In this document: in pieces, positions 36,091 to 47,804 of the stretch
How positions within the stretch are numbered: the stretch's first letter is position 1
Layout: each line of letters starts with the position of its first letter
Assembly (NCBI GenBank): GCA_003223935.1
Contig: QHXQ01000020.1
Location: 62,001 to 126,000, forward strand
Reading direction: 5' to 3'
From: Acidobacteriota bacterium
GTDB lineage: Bacteria; Acidobacteriota; Blastocatellia; Pyrinomonadales; Pyrinomonadaceae
Length of the DNA stretch: 64,000 bases
Program-made: the position numbers and the translations under genes
The notes under the pieces: model-generated
The model's input: only the letters and a program-made list of their open reading frames with translations
Database searches by the model: none
Told to the model about the DNA's origin: nothing

Positions 36091-37206
36091 TCAAGAATTA
36101 GTTCGAGCCGCATCAAGTTTGGCTTCCGCGATGACGGCTTCGATTGCTGCATCGGAAGTCTCAAACAGATGCACTTCTGTAAGTTGCCCTAAATCTTGCG
36201 CGTCGTCTGCGGTATGTGAAGTTTCGCCTTTCTTTTTTGCTAAGGCGGCGCGCAAAGCGGGATGCTCTCTCACAATCCTTCCACCGAGATAAAAATCTGT
36301 CGGTGGCAATAGCCCCTCTTTCAACATTTGAATCAATTCCTGTTGACTCTCATCTGGTTTGTTGTCTTGCTTTGGCCTGAAGCCATAGATGTCAAACTCC
36401 GGTGCGCGTCGCGTCGTTAAGCGCAAGACAATTGAGACGGGCGCGAACGGGTACATCGTGCGCGCGTGATTACCGCCGACTCCGTTAAGTTCTCCGATGG
36501 CGCGTAGCAGAAGCGCAATCCAACGCTTCTTCTCCTGCTTGTTTTCTTCTGGGAAGCTATCCCAACCGGGCAGATGGCGCAGGTCATTAAGATTCAAGCC
36601 GAACGGATACTGAAAAGCTGTGACGTGTACTTCGCGCTCAATGAGCGCCGATTTCTTTGCGTTGCGGTACGCGCTGTCTTCTGAAGCCTTCGGTGATTGG
36701 TGCATCGTATGGGTGTTGTAGCGCGGGAAAGGCTCAAGCGAAACGGCGTAGTTGACGCGCAAGATCGAATCGCCCTGTTTCTCTAACACCTCTTTTTTCT
36801 TCTTTTCATCAATCATTAAAAACCCGAACAACAGGTCGTCGGCAAATCTGTCTCTGTCAGGTAATGCGTCAAACTTGACGGTGATTTGATCCTTTTCCTC
36901 TTCGCCCGTAGCTTCTGCTTCTTTAGCTTTCGGGTTCGTAACTTTGGGGTTAATGACACGCGAGCGATTCAGCTTGCCCTTCAGCAGATCATCATCGCGC
37001 AGCATTTCACGCAAGCGGCTACGAATCGCTTCCGCGCTAACGAGCGTGTATTGCTCTTTATTGGGGAAAGAGAGTTTCTGCAAAACCGCGCGATTGTTCT
37101 GTGTCTCACCGCGATAGTTCGAGGCGGGAGCGACGTTGGTTAGCACCGTGCCGAAAATGTTCTTGAACTTCCCTTCGATATTCTTGACTTCTTGTTCGGT
37201 CGTCAT
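36091..37206 (-). CDS. cas7: Cas7 (DevR type) backbone subunit
   Basis: 371 residues of the DevR branch of the Cas7 superfamily: an N-terminal LTNVAPASNYRGE, then a long insert (about 85-125, lysine/glutamate-rich) and a GVGGNHARTMYPFAPVSIVLRLT segment that is the glycine-rich RRM hallmark. Copies of Cas7 line the crRNA spacer in Cascade. In Myxococcus the same family was first found through fruiting-body development, hence the name; here the context is plainly CRISPR. It starts 20 bases after cas8. Confidence 0.9.
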   Translation of the reverse strand: MTTEQEVKNIEGKFKNIFGTVLTNVAPASNYRGETQNNRAVLQKLSFPNKEQYTLVSAEAIRSRLREMLRDDDLLKGKLNRSRVINPKVTNPKAKEAEATGEEEKDQITVKFDALPDRDRFADDLLFGFLMIDEKKKKEVLEKQGDSILRVNYAVSLEPFPRYNTHTMHQSPKASEDSAYRNAKKSALIEREVHVTAFQYPFGLNLNDLRHLPGWDSFPEENKQEKKRWIALLLRAIGELNGVGGNHARTMYPFAPVSIVLRLTTRRAPEFDIYGFRPKQDNKPDESQQELIQMLKEGLLPPTDFYLGGRIVREHPALRAALAKKKGETSHTADDAQDLGQLTEVHLFETSDAAIEAVIAEAKLDAARTNS

Positions 37207-37226
37207 TGGCGTTGGTTTCCTTTCTT

Positions 37227-38933
37227 TTAGTTCTTGGGTTTAGCTGTAACACTATCTGTCTTTGTTGACTTCTGCGCTCTGTATCGAAGGTTCGCGCCTG
37301 CGGCAGAAATTGCCATCAGCACAAGCCACCGTCCGCTTTCCCATAATTCACCATCATAAAATGGACGTAACATCTCGCGTTGCGCGGGCGTTGTGTAAGA
37401 CTCGGCTTCAAAAAGTCGCGCGATGAAGAGTTCTGCGAATCGTGGTTGATCGGTCGCACCGCGAAAATCAACAAACTCTTGATTGACGCCTTTAGCGTAT
37501 TTCTCCTCATAGTCTCTGTAGATGTCGCTTTCATCTTTTGACAAAGCGATGTTTTGGGTTCTTTTCTCAGAGATGTCCCTTACCTTCTGCTCATCAGGTG
37601 GTCTTTGTCCTTTATTGAATACATGCCACCACAAGTACCTCGTTACAAGCCTGTCAATCAGCGTTGGAACGCTGGTCTCTACATCGCTCATTTCATCCTC
37701 CTTTTCAGCGAAATATTTGAAATTTGCGGCTAGGTCTTGTACTAACTCGTGCGCCTTCTCTCGAAGTTTATATATGCCATCCTCGCCCCGCTCTTTCACT
37801 GGCACGAACAGTTCAAGCGGCCATTGATCTACGAGTTTATTAAAGCCGTCATACCAGACGCGCCCCGCGAGTAAGTTCTCAACGCGCAATGCACGGTACG
37901 GCAGCGATTTCAAGTCTCGTCCTAATAAATCACGGTATTCTTGAAGAGTAGCGTCGTCGTAAGTTTCGTTAAAGACCCCCACCACTTCCGGCTGTTTGCC
38001 GGGACGATAAACGAAGACAGTCGCACCGTTCACGAGTTGATTTATCTCGCTTTTGATTTCTCTCGTAATGGCTTGGCTGTGAGCGATGCTTGGCGCGACG
38101 TAGAAGGCAAGAGCCGCTTCAAGATGAGTGCTAATAACTGGCTCAAACTGCCTACTGTATGTGCCTTTGATATAGTCAAAAAAGTCCTGAACGTGTGAGA
38201 CATCGGGCACAACTATAACAGGCGGTAGCCACGCATCTATTACCCGCTTCTCATTCTTATCGTATTTTAGAGATTTAGGCTTAAAGAACCACGACGCTAA
38301 CGACCAGAAATGAAGGAGTAGCGCATCCTTACCACGCTCGTGCAGAGATGCTCCTTTAAGATTATTGCCTACTACGTTCGGAAGCGAGGATTTCTGAATA
38401 TCTGCCGCCCCTTCAGAAGCAATCGCAGCCCATAGCGTGTTGATTCTTTCGGCAAGGGTTTTCTTTTCTTTGGTAACACTAAAGAATGATTCCCGTTCTT
38501 GATAAATCGAGAAGAAAGAGCCTAAGTATGCTGATCTGATGTCCTTCTGTATTTTTTGATCTGCACCTAATACTTCTAAATACCTCAAGCGCGGCATAAG
38601 CACCGTCTTCGCGGTCTTGTCGTTCACCCATGCTTCTCCCAAATATCGTTCTTGGAGAACCGCGTCAAAGCTTTGCATTGTGAAAGTCACTTCGATGCCG
38701 CGCCCAGCTTCGATCCATTTCAAGTCCGGTACAGAGACAACATCCTCTTCCGGCAACATCTCGTTTCTTTTCCTCATTGCTTCGATCTGTAATGCCAGTC
38801 CGACCATCCCAGCTCGATGCAGAGCGTTGAATGAAGTGTCAAGCGGGTCATATCTAAGCGGCGGCAATTCGCTTACCGCTACGGTCACGATTTCGCTCTT
38901 CTTGTTTCTCCCTTTACTTGCTCTTGGACTCAT
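37227..38933 (-). CDS. cas8: Cas8 large subunit (Cas8a1/Cmx1 type)
   Basis: 568 residues. No catalytic motif is expected or seen. Identity rests on size, on the N-terminal LPPLRYDPLDTSFNALHRAGMVGL pattern (the L-Y-x-P-L-x-T-S-x-x-x-H-R-A-G block typical of Cas8a1/Cmx1-like proteins) and on position between cas3 and cas7. The large subunit reads the PAM and recruits Cas3. Its start overlaps the cas3 stop by four bases. Divergence in this gene is high across families, so the subtype label (Myxococcus type, usually placed with I-A/I-B) is provisional. Confidence 0.82.
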   Translation of the reverse strand: MSPRASKGRNKKSEIVTVAVSELPPLRYDPLDTSFNALHRAGMVGLALQIEAMRKRNEMLPEEDVVSVPDLKWIEAGRGIEVTFTMQSFDAVLQERYLGEAWVNDKTAKTVLMPRLRYLEVLGADQKIQKDIRSAYLGSFFSIYQERESFFSVTKEKKTLAERINTLWAAIASEGAADIQKSSLPNVVGNNLKGASLHERGKDALLLHFWSLASWFFKPKSLKYDKNEKRVIDAWLPPVIVVPDVSHVQDFFDYIKGTYSRQFEPVISTHLEAALAFYVAPSIAHSQAITREIKSEINQLVNGATVFVYRPGKQPEVVGVFNETYDDATLQEYRDLLGRDLKSLPYRALRVENLLAGRVWYDGFNKLVDQWPLELFVPVKERGEDGIYKLREKAHELVQDLAANFKYFAEKEDEMSDVETSVPTLIDRLVTRYLWWHVFNKGQRPPDEQKVRDISEKRTQNIALSKDESDIYRDYEEKYAKGVNQEFVDFRGATDQPRFAELFIARLFEAESYTTPAQREMLRPFYDGELWESGRWLVLMAISAAGANLRYRAQKSTKTDSVTAKPKN

Positions 38934-41422
38934 TTTGCTTCAACCTTTCTCAAGCCATATTTCTTGCAATACTTGTAGCGATCCGCTTCCGTTTCGTCTG
39001 GGACAAGACGAACCCAAGTGTCTTTTATCTTCTCCTTTGCATATCCAATCGGAGCTTGTAGAAGTATTCCGGCGACGCTTTCTCGCGCTTCCTTCAGACG
39101 TAGAAACTCATCACGCATTGATTCAAGCACGGCGGGGACGGTCAGTTCGTCTGTATCGCGGAAGTCGTTTTCACTTATTGACACCCAATCCGGCGTCGTG
39201 AATTTGCAAATCTTATTTTTATCATCCACTACCCCGACGCTCTTAAGCATCTCGGCTAGGTTCTCCTGTGAAATCAATTCGCTGCGATTGAGTTTTAGCA
39301 GTTCTTCGCTGAGTTTTAGTAATTCTCCACCCGTTTGAAAGAAATCAGGTTCGTATGGATTATGGTTTGGTTTGCCATTTTTGCTTGGCGGCGGATAAAT
39401 GAAGACTTGTCCCGGCTCACCGTTGTCACGTCCGGTCGTCTTGCGATTGCAACGCCCCATGCGCTGAATCAACGATGTCGCGGGAGCAAGCTCGGTAATC
39501 AATACGTCTGCGTCAAGGTCTAAACTCATCTCGCAGACCTGCGTTGTGACGGCGATTACACCAGCATGACTATCGGGATGAAACTTTTCGACAACTGCGT
39601 CGTGTATGTCTCTTCTGTGCTCATACAAAAAGCGGCTGTGATAGCAGTAAGCGTCCTGTTGTTCCAACGCTTGCGCGATGCCAATGCATCTGTCCACCGT
39701 GTTGACGACCCAGAGCACTTTGCAGTTTTCGCTGAGTTTTTGTCGAACGATGTCCAACAAAAACGACGGGCAATAAATCCCCTGCGCCGCTTCCCAGATG
39801 TTTTTACTGTGGCTGATCCGGTAACGAGGAAGCGACATTGCCTTCACCAAGTCGGGCAAATTTGTAAGGTCTTCATCTTGTGGGTAAAACGCAAGCTGCG
39901 GAAATTTTCTGTGTAGCTGTGTGCGGCGACCTTTGGGTAGCGATGCGGACATCAGCAAGATCGGCACATCGAACCTTTCAAGAAATTCGACCAGCGCAGC
40001 GAACATCGCATAATCGAAACTGTGAACTTCGTCAATTACTACGACGCTACGAGTTAACACAGGCAGCAAGCAGAGCGAAGTGTAGCTGTTTTGCATGAAA
40101 CCGAGAAAGGCATCAACCGTTGCAACGCAGATAGAGCGATCCCAATGTCCAAGCGCGAAGAGTTCCTTGTCCGCCGTATAATCGTTCTGCCCACGTTCGT
40201 CAGTTGTATTGTCGTCTGGATTCTCGAACATACCTACAAGGTCGAATTCCGCGCGGCTAGTGATGAGCGTTGCTTTCGCCTCGTGTGCGGCATAGTCTTT
40301 GAAGCCTTGCGCCGCAGTATTCGTTGTTGGGTAAAGGAAGATGACTTTCCGTTTTTGTTTAATATCCTCAATCTGTTTCTGTGCCCACAAATACCCCGCG
40401 TAAGTTTTCCCTGATCCGCAAGATGTAAGCAGTGCGGCGCACTTGCCTAAACCTGCTGTTTCAGTCTGAAATTTACGTTCCACGAACTCGAAATCGGGAT
40501 TCTTATTCCGCTCTCGCACTTCCACCGTAGCCTTGTATTTCTTTTTCAACTGTTTCAAATCTTCGGTACTCGCACAAACGTCCAAACTGGTTTCGATCCA
40601 ATCTTCTAAACCCAAGCCCTTTCGCCGCATTGCTGAGGCGGCAGCATCCCCAGCGAGCAATACACTTTTGACGGCCATCCATAAACGCATTCTCGACCAA
40701 TCTTCTTTATTCATTTGGCGGTTGATCTGCCTGAGACTGTGTGCGAATTCTTCGACGATTCGTTCTGCGTTTTCATGAATATATTCCGCGTTAGCTGTCT
40801 TTCTGGAAAAACTCCAACGAGCAGGAATGTCAAAATCCGGCGGCTTCAAGGAAAACTCCTTACGCAACGACTCCAACCATTCGCCGAATTGGGGATGTGG
40901 TAAGTAGTTGTGTTGTGAGTAAAAGATGACTGTATCGGTGTTGACCCCGCGCAACTTCTGGGCGAATCCGAATAAGCGAGGATTCGTGGTCTCACGGACG
41001 GCCGTCTTCAAGTGATAACCCGCCACAACCAACCTTGCAATTTCATAATCCACGTTTGTTGCCAGTTCTATCCATTCTTTAAACTTCTGACAACTCATTA
41101 CCAGCGCCGATAGATGCTCATGCCTAATGGCTTGCTTCCCTTGCTTCTCTAACATTGCGATGAAGCCATCATTCGCTTTGCCGATGTCATGGCAAAATGC
41201 GGCAAGTACGGAAGTGGCTATAAGTTGCGGCATCTGCTCTTCAGTGAGTTTAAAGAACCTTTGCAGATCATGGCTCAAAACCTGAATAATTGTCTTAGTC
41301 GCTGTCACAACATCGCATGTGTGGTCAACTAAAAGACAACCTTGTTTGAGCTTGCCGTCCTCATCGAACTTCCGCGTCTTCGCAAGCAGATTTGGCGGCG
41401 TTTCGGCTAGTTGCTTTCTCAT
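38930..41422 (-). CDS. cas3: Cas3 HD nuclease-helicase
   Basis: 830 residues. The N-terminal HD nuclease has H34 (VDHTCDV) and the HD pair H78-D79 (FCHDIGKAN). The SF2 helicase has Walker A SCGSGKT at 334-340, DEVH at 464-467, motif III SASLP and motif VI QRMGRCNRK. It degrades target DNA after recruitment by Cascade. Both enzymatic halves are complete, so interference should be possible. It begins two bases after cas6 and overlaps cas8 at its end. Confidence 0.93.
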   Translation of the reverse strand: MRKQLAETPPNLLAKTRKFDEDGKLKQGCLLVDHTCDVVTATKTIIQVLSHDLQRFFKLTEEQMPQLIATSVLAAFCHDIGKANDGFIAMLEKQGKQAIRHEHLSALVMSCQKFKEWIELATNVDYEIARLVVAGYHLKTAVRETTNPRLFGFAQKLRGVNTDTVIFYSQHNYLPHPQFGEWLESLRKEFSLKPPDFDIPARWSFSRKTANAEYIHENAERIVEEFAHSLRQINRQMNKEDWSRMRLWMAVKSVLLAGDAAASAMRRKGLGLEDWIETSLDVCASTEDLKQLKKKYKATVEVRERNKNPDFEFVERKFQTETAGLGKCAALLTSCGSGKTYAGYLWAQKQIEDIKQKRKVIFLYPTTNTAAQGFKDYAAHEAKATLITSRAEFDLVGMFENPDDNTTDERGQNDYTADKELFALGHWDRSICVATVDAFLGFMQNSYTSLCLLPVLTRSVVVIDEVHSFDYAMFAALVEFLERFDVPILLMSASLPKGRRTQLHRKFPQLAFYPQDEDLTNLPDLVKAMSLPRYRISHSKNIWEAAQGIYCPSFLLDIVRQKLSENCKVLWVVNTVDRCIGIAQALEQQDAYCYHSRFLYEHRRDIHDAVVEKFHPDSHAGVIAVTTQVCEMSLDLDADVLITELAPATSLIQRMGRCNRKTTGRDNGEPGQVFIYPPPSKNGKPNHNPYEPDFFQTGGELLKLSEELLKLNRSELISQENLAEMLKSVGVVDDKNKICKFTTPDWVSISENDFRDTDELTVPAVLESMRDEFLRLKEARESVAGILLQAPIGYAKEKIKDTWVRLVPDETEADRYKYCKKYGLRKVEAK

Positions 41423-41424
41423 CT

Positions 41425-42129
41425 TTATTCTTCCGTCTGCCCAGAACTGCTTGTGCCAGTATTCTTTGTGTGTTGAATGCAGGACTGAATCGGAACAAAA
41501 ATCCCGCAGCCCATTGCGCGGCGGCCGCCGATGCCGTGGCTCTGTAGGCGAATGGAATCTTCGTCGTTGAGGCCGTGGGCGGCGAGGGAGAAGCCGACGA
41601 TCTGTTTGCCGTGAATGTTAAGGATGCGGCGGCGGTAGCGTCCTTGTTCATCGTGGGGTAGTTCAAGTGTGGCGGCAATGCCGAGCGCGTCGAGTTGTCG
41701 TTGGGCGGCGGCGAGGAAAGGATCGGGGTCGGTGAATTTTTTGATCGTGACGACGCGGGCGTAGAGCGAAGGCGCGGGTGTGAGCGGGCGCGCGGTGGGC
41801 AGACCGAGGCGGAGCGGGTGGCCGGCGATGTCGAGCCGGCGACCGGCGAGCGGAAGCACGTTGGCGTAGTGGTCGGCGGGGATGCGTAGGCGTAAGGCAG
41901 CGCCGCGCGTGGGCAGGGCGACGAGACCGTTGCGCCAAGGAATGCCGCTGACGAGTTCGATGCCGAGCCAAGATGCGCCGTGCAGCGCGGGCAACTGCCG
42001 CGCGATGGCTGCATAGAGGGCGTAGCCGTGGTCGGCGGGTAGTTGGCGGCCTTGGGCCGGGAAGTGGACGCCGATGTAAGGCGTTGTGCCAGCGGCGAGT
42101 GCGGACGGTAGTGTGGCTTCGAGTTGCAT
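41425..42129 (-). CDS. cas6: Cas6 (Cmx6 type) crRNA endoribonuclease
   Basis: 234 residues. The protein ends in SHGIGGRRAMGCGIFVP, the glycine-rich loop and final strand typical of the Cmx6 group of Cas6 proteins. It cleaves the repeat hairpin to release crRNAs. In this group the catalytic histidine is not at a fixed place; H20-H24 (GVHF area) and H210 are candidates. Gene order puts it at the head of the cas genes, 17 bases after the WYL regulator. Confidence 0.87.
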   Translation of the reverse strand: MQLEATLPSALAAGTTPYIGVHFPAQGRQLPADHGYALYAAIARQLPALHGASWLGIELVSGIPWRNGLVALPTRGAALRLRIPADHYANVLPLAGRRLDIAGHPLRLGLPTARPLTPAPSLYARVVTIKKFTDPDPFLAAAQRQLDALGIAATLELPHDEQGRYRRRILNIHGKQIVGFSLAAHGLNDEDSIRLQSHGIGGRRAMGCGIFVPIQSCIQHTKNTGTSSSGQTEE

Positions 42130-42146
42130 GTCAGTTCTCCGTGGCC

Positions 42147-43238
42147 CTAGCCCGCGCTCTTTGGGCTGGGGCGTTTGGTTGCTTTTTGGTATGTGTGTTT
42201 TCGTGTGCGCGCATGATCAGCGGGGCTGTCATCTTTGTGGTCGGCAAGGGCGCGCGTCAGGCGTTCGTGGATCAGGCGGCGCAGGGCGGCGGGACGCTCG
42301 GCGCGACAGTTGCCTGCATAGGCGAGGCAAAAGCGGGCGACGGCGTCGAGACCGTTGCGCCCGACGGGGAAAGAGAGGCGCAACGCGCCGCCGGGTAAAT
42401 CTTCGCGCCGCTCATCGGGGTGAAAGGCAATGCGTTCCTTCATCCAACGCGCCTGATATGCGTCGAAGACAATGCTGACTGTGGTCGAGCGCCCGCCGCG
42501 CATCATGTAGAAGCCACGCCGCAGGTAGTCGTCCGCGCGCCAGTTGGCGGGCGGGTCGAAGTAGCGGTCGGTCAGCGCCAGTCGCTTCATCCGCCCGGCG
42601 TGGAAGTCGCGCACTTCATGATGCAGATGGTCGAAGGCGATGGCGTACCAGTCACCGCCGAAGTTGTGGAGCAGAAGCACGTCCGCTTCGCGATGCGTCT
42701 CGCGGTTGCGATGCTGCGAGTGATAGTCGAACGCGATGGTACGCCGTTCGGCGGCGGCACGGGCAAGCGTTTGCAGCGTGTCGGGTTGGACGGCGACGTG
42801 CGGCAGTTGCTGGAAGGTCAGCGCCTCGCCGAGCGTGGCCAGATTAATGTTGACTTCTGGCGGCAGGTAAGCCGCAAGTTTAGCGAGCGCGGCGCGCAAG
42901 AGGATCGCTTCGGGCGCGTGCCCCGTAGCGCGTAGCGCGTACTCGGCGGTAAAGAAGGCGAGCAACTCGCCCTCGTCGAAGCTATAGGGCGGCAGCGCCC
43001 AGCCCGGCTCGCGATAGCGGAAGCCGCCGCGCGCGCGGTCGAAGATGAGCGGCGCGTGGAAGTCGTCGCGCAGTGTGCGCAGGTCGCGCTTGACGGTGCG
43101 CTCGCTGCGTTCGAGCCTATTGGCAAGCGCACGCACGTTCGGGCAGCGCCCAGCCCTGATCTCGGCGTCGATCAGGCTGAGCCGGTTGAACGCGCGCGTG
43201 TGGACACGTTCTATTTTATGTTCGCGGCGCAGGGTCAT
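42147..43238 (-). CDS. WYL-domain transcription regulator of the cas operon
   Basis: 363 residues. An N-terminal winged helix-turn-helix (NVRALANRLERSERTVKRDLRTLRD, about 34-58) is followed by a WYL domain (around 155-235, with FGGDWYAIAFDH) and a WCX C-terminal extension (about 260-330). WYL regulators bind nucleic-acid or nucleotide ligands and are frequent in defence loci. It is first in the cas operon, so it probably autoregulates it. The C-terminal 25 residues are basic and low complexity. Confidence 0.87.
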   Translation of the reverse strand: MTLRREHKIERVHTRAFNRLSLIDAEIRAGRCPNVRALANRLERSERTVKRDLRTLRDDFHAPLIFDRARGGFRYREPGWALPPYSFDEGELLAFFTAEYALRATGHAPEAILLRAALAKLAAYLPPEVNINLATLGEALTFQQLPHVAVQPDTLQTLARAAAERRTIAFDYHSQHRNRETHREADVLLLHNFGGDWYAIAFDHLHHEVRDFHAGRMKRLALTDRYFDPPANWRADDYLRRGFYMMRGGRSTTVSIVFDAYQARWMKERIAFHPDERREDLPGGALRLSFPVGRNGLDAVARFCLAYAGNCRAERPAALRRLIHERLTRALADHKDDSPADHARTRKHTYQKATKRPSPKSAG

Positions 43239-43280
43239 AGCAGTGACACATTAGCGCAGCACGGGTGACGACGAGTGTCC

Positions 43281-43301
43281 CCGTGCCGCGCATTGGCACG
43301 G
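43281..43301. promoter_or_regulatory. Inverted repeat in the WYL promoter region
   Basis: CCGTGCC (43281-43287) and GGCACGG (43295-43301) form a perfect seven-base inverted repeat, 43 bases upstream of the WYL start and between it and the HerA stop. No T-run follows on either strand, so an operator is more likely than an intrinsic terminator. Confidence 0.45.
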
Positions 43302-43373
43302 TTCGGCGCGTCTCCCGTGGAGCAAGACGCGTTCTGCGGCGGCAGCGACTTGCGCTGAGCCGACAGCGCGCGC

Positions 43374-45263
<1,890 letters not shown>

Positions 45264-45289
45264 AAAACACCTCCGTTACTTACGCTCGG

Positions 45290-46504
45290 TCAGCGGGCGC
45301 GCGTCTCGCGCTCGCCGAGATACTGGAAGGGTGTGCCGGCGCGGGCGTAGGCCATCTGCACCGACGATTTGAAACTATCCACGCCGAAAGTCGTGCGGCA
45401 GACCGTATCGGCCAGATCGATCAGCATTGGGAAGCCGCGGTGTTCTTGCAGCAAGCTGTCGGCCATGGCGATGTGGGCTGCCATCTCCGCCTGCTCGACG
45501 TGCGCGTAGAAGACGAAGGGCGGAGCGCCCAACGATGTTCGGTACAACCCGACAACAATCTGTGACGCGACCTCACGGGAGAATTTTTTCAACATGGCGC
45601 GCGTTTCGCGGTAATGCCCTGTATTGATCAACTTCTCAATCTCAGGCTCAAGCGTCTGGACGATGAGAAATTCAAGCGGGCGGAGGGCATAACCAAGCGT
45701 CAACCAGTGACGTTTGCTCGGCGCGCTCGGCACGAAGACAAAACGCTTATGTGCGACGTACCATTCGATCAGTTCAAGCGGGATGCTGAGGCTGGCGGTA
45801 CTTGATGACCAGAGATTGGTCAGCAGCTCATAAGGCACAGGATGACCGTGCCCCATCCGCCATAGCGCAGTTGAGCGTTCGCGCAGAATGGCGCGCTCAG
45901 CCCATGTCATGATGCCGCGCCCGGCAAGTTCGCTAATTTGTTCACCTTCCTCCTGCCCCTGACTACCACGCTTCTGGCGTCGGTGCAGCAGATCGAGCAC
46001 CTCCTCAACGGGATCGGAGAGACGAGCGCGTAGGTCGCGCCGGTAAAGGCGATGCGCCCATGAGCCTTGCTGTCCGTTGTATGAGACAAGGCAGACGCCG
46101 ATCTGCGTGATCGTCAGCGGCAGCGTATCGTGGGTGACGCGCGTGCCATCGCACGCTTCAACAGCGCCGTTGAATAGCAATCCACGATGTACTTTTTCTA
46201 AAGCACTGCGTTGCGCCTCATGCCGCCCAGCATTCTTCGGTGCGTGTGGGGCGGTTGGAATCTGTGGGAAGATGATCTCACGCACATACTTGGCGACCGC
46301 CGTCTCTCGTGCAATGGCGTCGGCTATCTCCTGTTCGGTGCGATCCAGAAAGGCCGCCACGTCCTCGCCGAGCGTCCACGTGGCGAGATTTAGCGTGTCC
46401 GCGAGCCGTTCTTCATAAGCCTCTTCGAACTCGGCGAAGTCGCCCGCGCTTTCAGTTAGCACTGCACCGTCCGCGCGCCCAATTTTCTGCTCTTCATCTC
46501 CCAT
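45290..46504 (-). CDS. NurA-like nuclease
   Basis: 404 residues. The core motif ACDGTRVTHDTLPL (D119) matches motif I of NurA, a 5'-3' exonuclease and endonuclease with an RNase H-like fold. A late segment GFPMLIDLADTVCRTTFG fits the C-terminal NurA helix with its aspartate. The N-terminal 95 residues are helical (coiled-coil-like) and probably mediate dimerisation. Identity rests on the motif and on the HerA neighbour; overall similarity is likely low. Partner of HerA for ATP-driven DNA end processing. The ImmA gene ends 75 bases upstream. Confidence 0.75.
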   Translation of the reverse strand: MGDEEQKIGRADGAVLTESAGDFAEFEEAYEERLADTLNLATWTLGEDVAAFLDRTEQEIADAIARETAVAKYVREIIFPQIPTAPHAPKNAGRHEAQRSALEKVHRGLLFNGAVEACDGTRVTHDTLPLTITQIGVCLVSYNGQQGSWAHRLYRRDLRARLSDPVEEVLDLLHRRQKRGSQGQEEGEQISELAGRGIMTWAERAILRERSTALWRMGHGHPVPYELLTNLWSSSTASLSIPLELIEWYVAHKRFVFVPSAPSKRHWLTLGYALRPLEFLIVQTLEPEIEKLINTGHYRETRAMLKKFSREVASQIVVGLYRTSLGAPPFVFYAHVEQAEMAAHIAMADSLLQEHRGFPMLIDLADTVCRTTFGVDSFKSSVQMAYARAGTPFQYLGERETRAR

Positions 46505-46579
46505 CTCTTCAACTCCCTTACTTCCACAACCAGTCGCTTCCTATACAGCCGCCGCGCTCGAAAGTGCGACAACTTTTTT

Positions 46580-47326
46580 TCACCGCAACCGGAGCGTCTC
46601 GACCCAAGATGGCCCGCGCCCGACGCTCTCCAATAATGACCGCGCGTAGGTGGCACCGGCGGAGGCAGGCAGTCCAAACCGCGTGCATAGCAACTCGCTT
46701 ACGCTTTCGTGCCGCAACGTGAAGTTCACCGCTGAAGTATCCGCTTCAGCTAGTACGTCTTCAGGCGGCGCTAGCAATGCTAGCGCAACGCGGTCGGCGC
46801 GATCTTCGATCTGATAAACTGCGCCTTGCGTTGCCGCTCCTGCCTCATCGCGCTCGATTAACTTGGTGTAAACGCCGAGTTGCGCGCCCGCGAGCAGCGC
46901 CCCGACGCGCTCGCTAACGCTCGGCCGACGCACGCCGTCGAAAACCTCGATAATCTGTCCGCCGAACTTCGCGCACGCGCGCTCGCGCACTAGCCAATAG
47001 TCCACTATGAAATGCGCAACCTCGTGCGCGACGGTGAAGCGGCGTTCGTCTTCAGGGTCTGCGCCGTCCACGAAGATCAAGCCATGGCCGCCGTAGGCGA
47101 GGAGACAGCCACGCACCGCCCGGCTGCGGCAGTTAAACTGGAAGGTCGCGCTGCGCTGCGCGAACCAACTCTCGACGCCTTGCAGCTTGAGGTGTGGCAG
47201 CTTGACTAAGACGACGGGCAGAGCAAGCGAGAGAGAGCGCTCCAAACTGCGTGGGTAAGGCTCGACTTCTCCGCATTGCTGCCAGAATCGTTCAACCGCT
47301 TCCTGACTTGCGCTGTCCAACCACAT
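46580..47326 (-). CDS. ImmA/IrrE-type metallopeptidase
   Basis: 248 residues with the zinc-peptidase motif HEVAHF (H-E-x-x-H) in FTVAHEVAHFIVDYW, preceded by a strand GLIFVDG, and followed by a helical C-terminal half with LALALLAPPED. ImmA/IrrE peptidases usually cleave a repressor or anti-sigma factor to switch on a mobile element or stress regulon. Here the likely targets are the sigma-like or small helical proteins encoded just upstream, or the XRE regulator. The ATG giving MWLDSAS starts ten bases after the upstream stop; a start 17 codons earlier overlaps that gene. Confidence 0.83.
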   Translation of the reverse strand: MWLDSASQEAVERFWQQCGEVEPYPRSLERSLSLALPVVLVKLPHLKLQGVESWFAQRSATFQFNCRSRAVRGCLLAYGGHGLIFVDGADPEDERRFTVAHEVAHFIVDYWLVRERACAKFGGQIIEVFDGVRRPSVSERVGALLAGAQLGVYTKLIERDEAGAATQGAVYQIEDRADRVALALLAPPEDVLAEADTSAVNFTLRHESVSELLCTRFGLPASAGATYARSLLESVGRGPSWVETLRLR

Positions 47327-47336
47327 CGCCGTGATC

Positions 47337-47804
47337 TCATTCGTCGTCCGCCATATTCTTAGCGGCTGGTGGCTCATTTATTTGCGCCTGATCGTCTGTC
47401 TCCTCTTCGCGGTCGCGCGCAGCGGCCAGCAACCCAGCGAGCGGCAGCCCGAATTGTGTTTCCGCCTGCGCCTCGGTTTCTGGCGCGGTGACGGGAAGCG
47501 CGGCCAGTTTCTCCAACCCGTCCACTTGCCTCAGGATTCCGGCCAACTGGGACTCGTCGGTGAGCGTGAAGTCGGCCAACTCGCGCACCTGCTCCGCGAA
47601 CTGCGGGGCGGAGGCTGCGGGGCGGCGACATAGGGCTAGCCGCACGATCAACTCCGGCAGTATGCTCAGCGTCTCGGCTAACTCCTTGTCCGACAAATTC
47701 TCTTGCTGCTGGTAAGCGGCTAGCGCGTAGGCCATGTAGCGCGGGTCGCGCCGCAGCTTGAGGGCGAGCGCGCTCAACGGATTCGGCGTCGTTTGTTCAT
47801 TCAT
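47337..47804 (-). CDS. Small helical protein of the HerA/NurA operon
   Basis: 155 residues, no membrane segment, mostly helical. The core DKELAETLSILPELIVRLALCRRP resembles a degenerate helix-turn-helix, and the C-terminus is acidic (REEETDDQ). Its ATG overlaps the sigma-like gene stop as ATGA, so the two are translationally coupled. Such pairing suggests an anti-sigma factor, an adaptor or a DNA-binding partner. I do not recognise a family. A target for the adjacent ImmA peptidase is a reasonable guess. Confidence 0.6.
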   Translation of the reverse strand: MNEQTTPNPLSALALKLRRDPRYMAYALAAYQQQENLSDKELAETLSILPELIVRLALCRRPAASAPQFAEQVRELADFTLTDESQLAGILRQVDGLEKLAALPVTAPETEAQAETQFGLPLAGLLAAARDREEETDDQAQINEPPAAKNMADDE

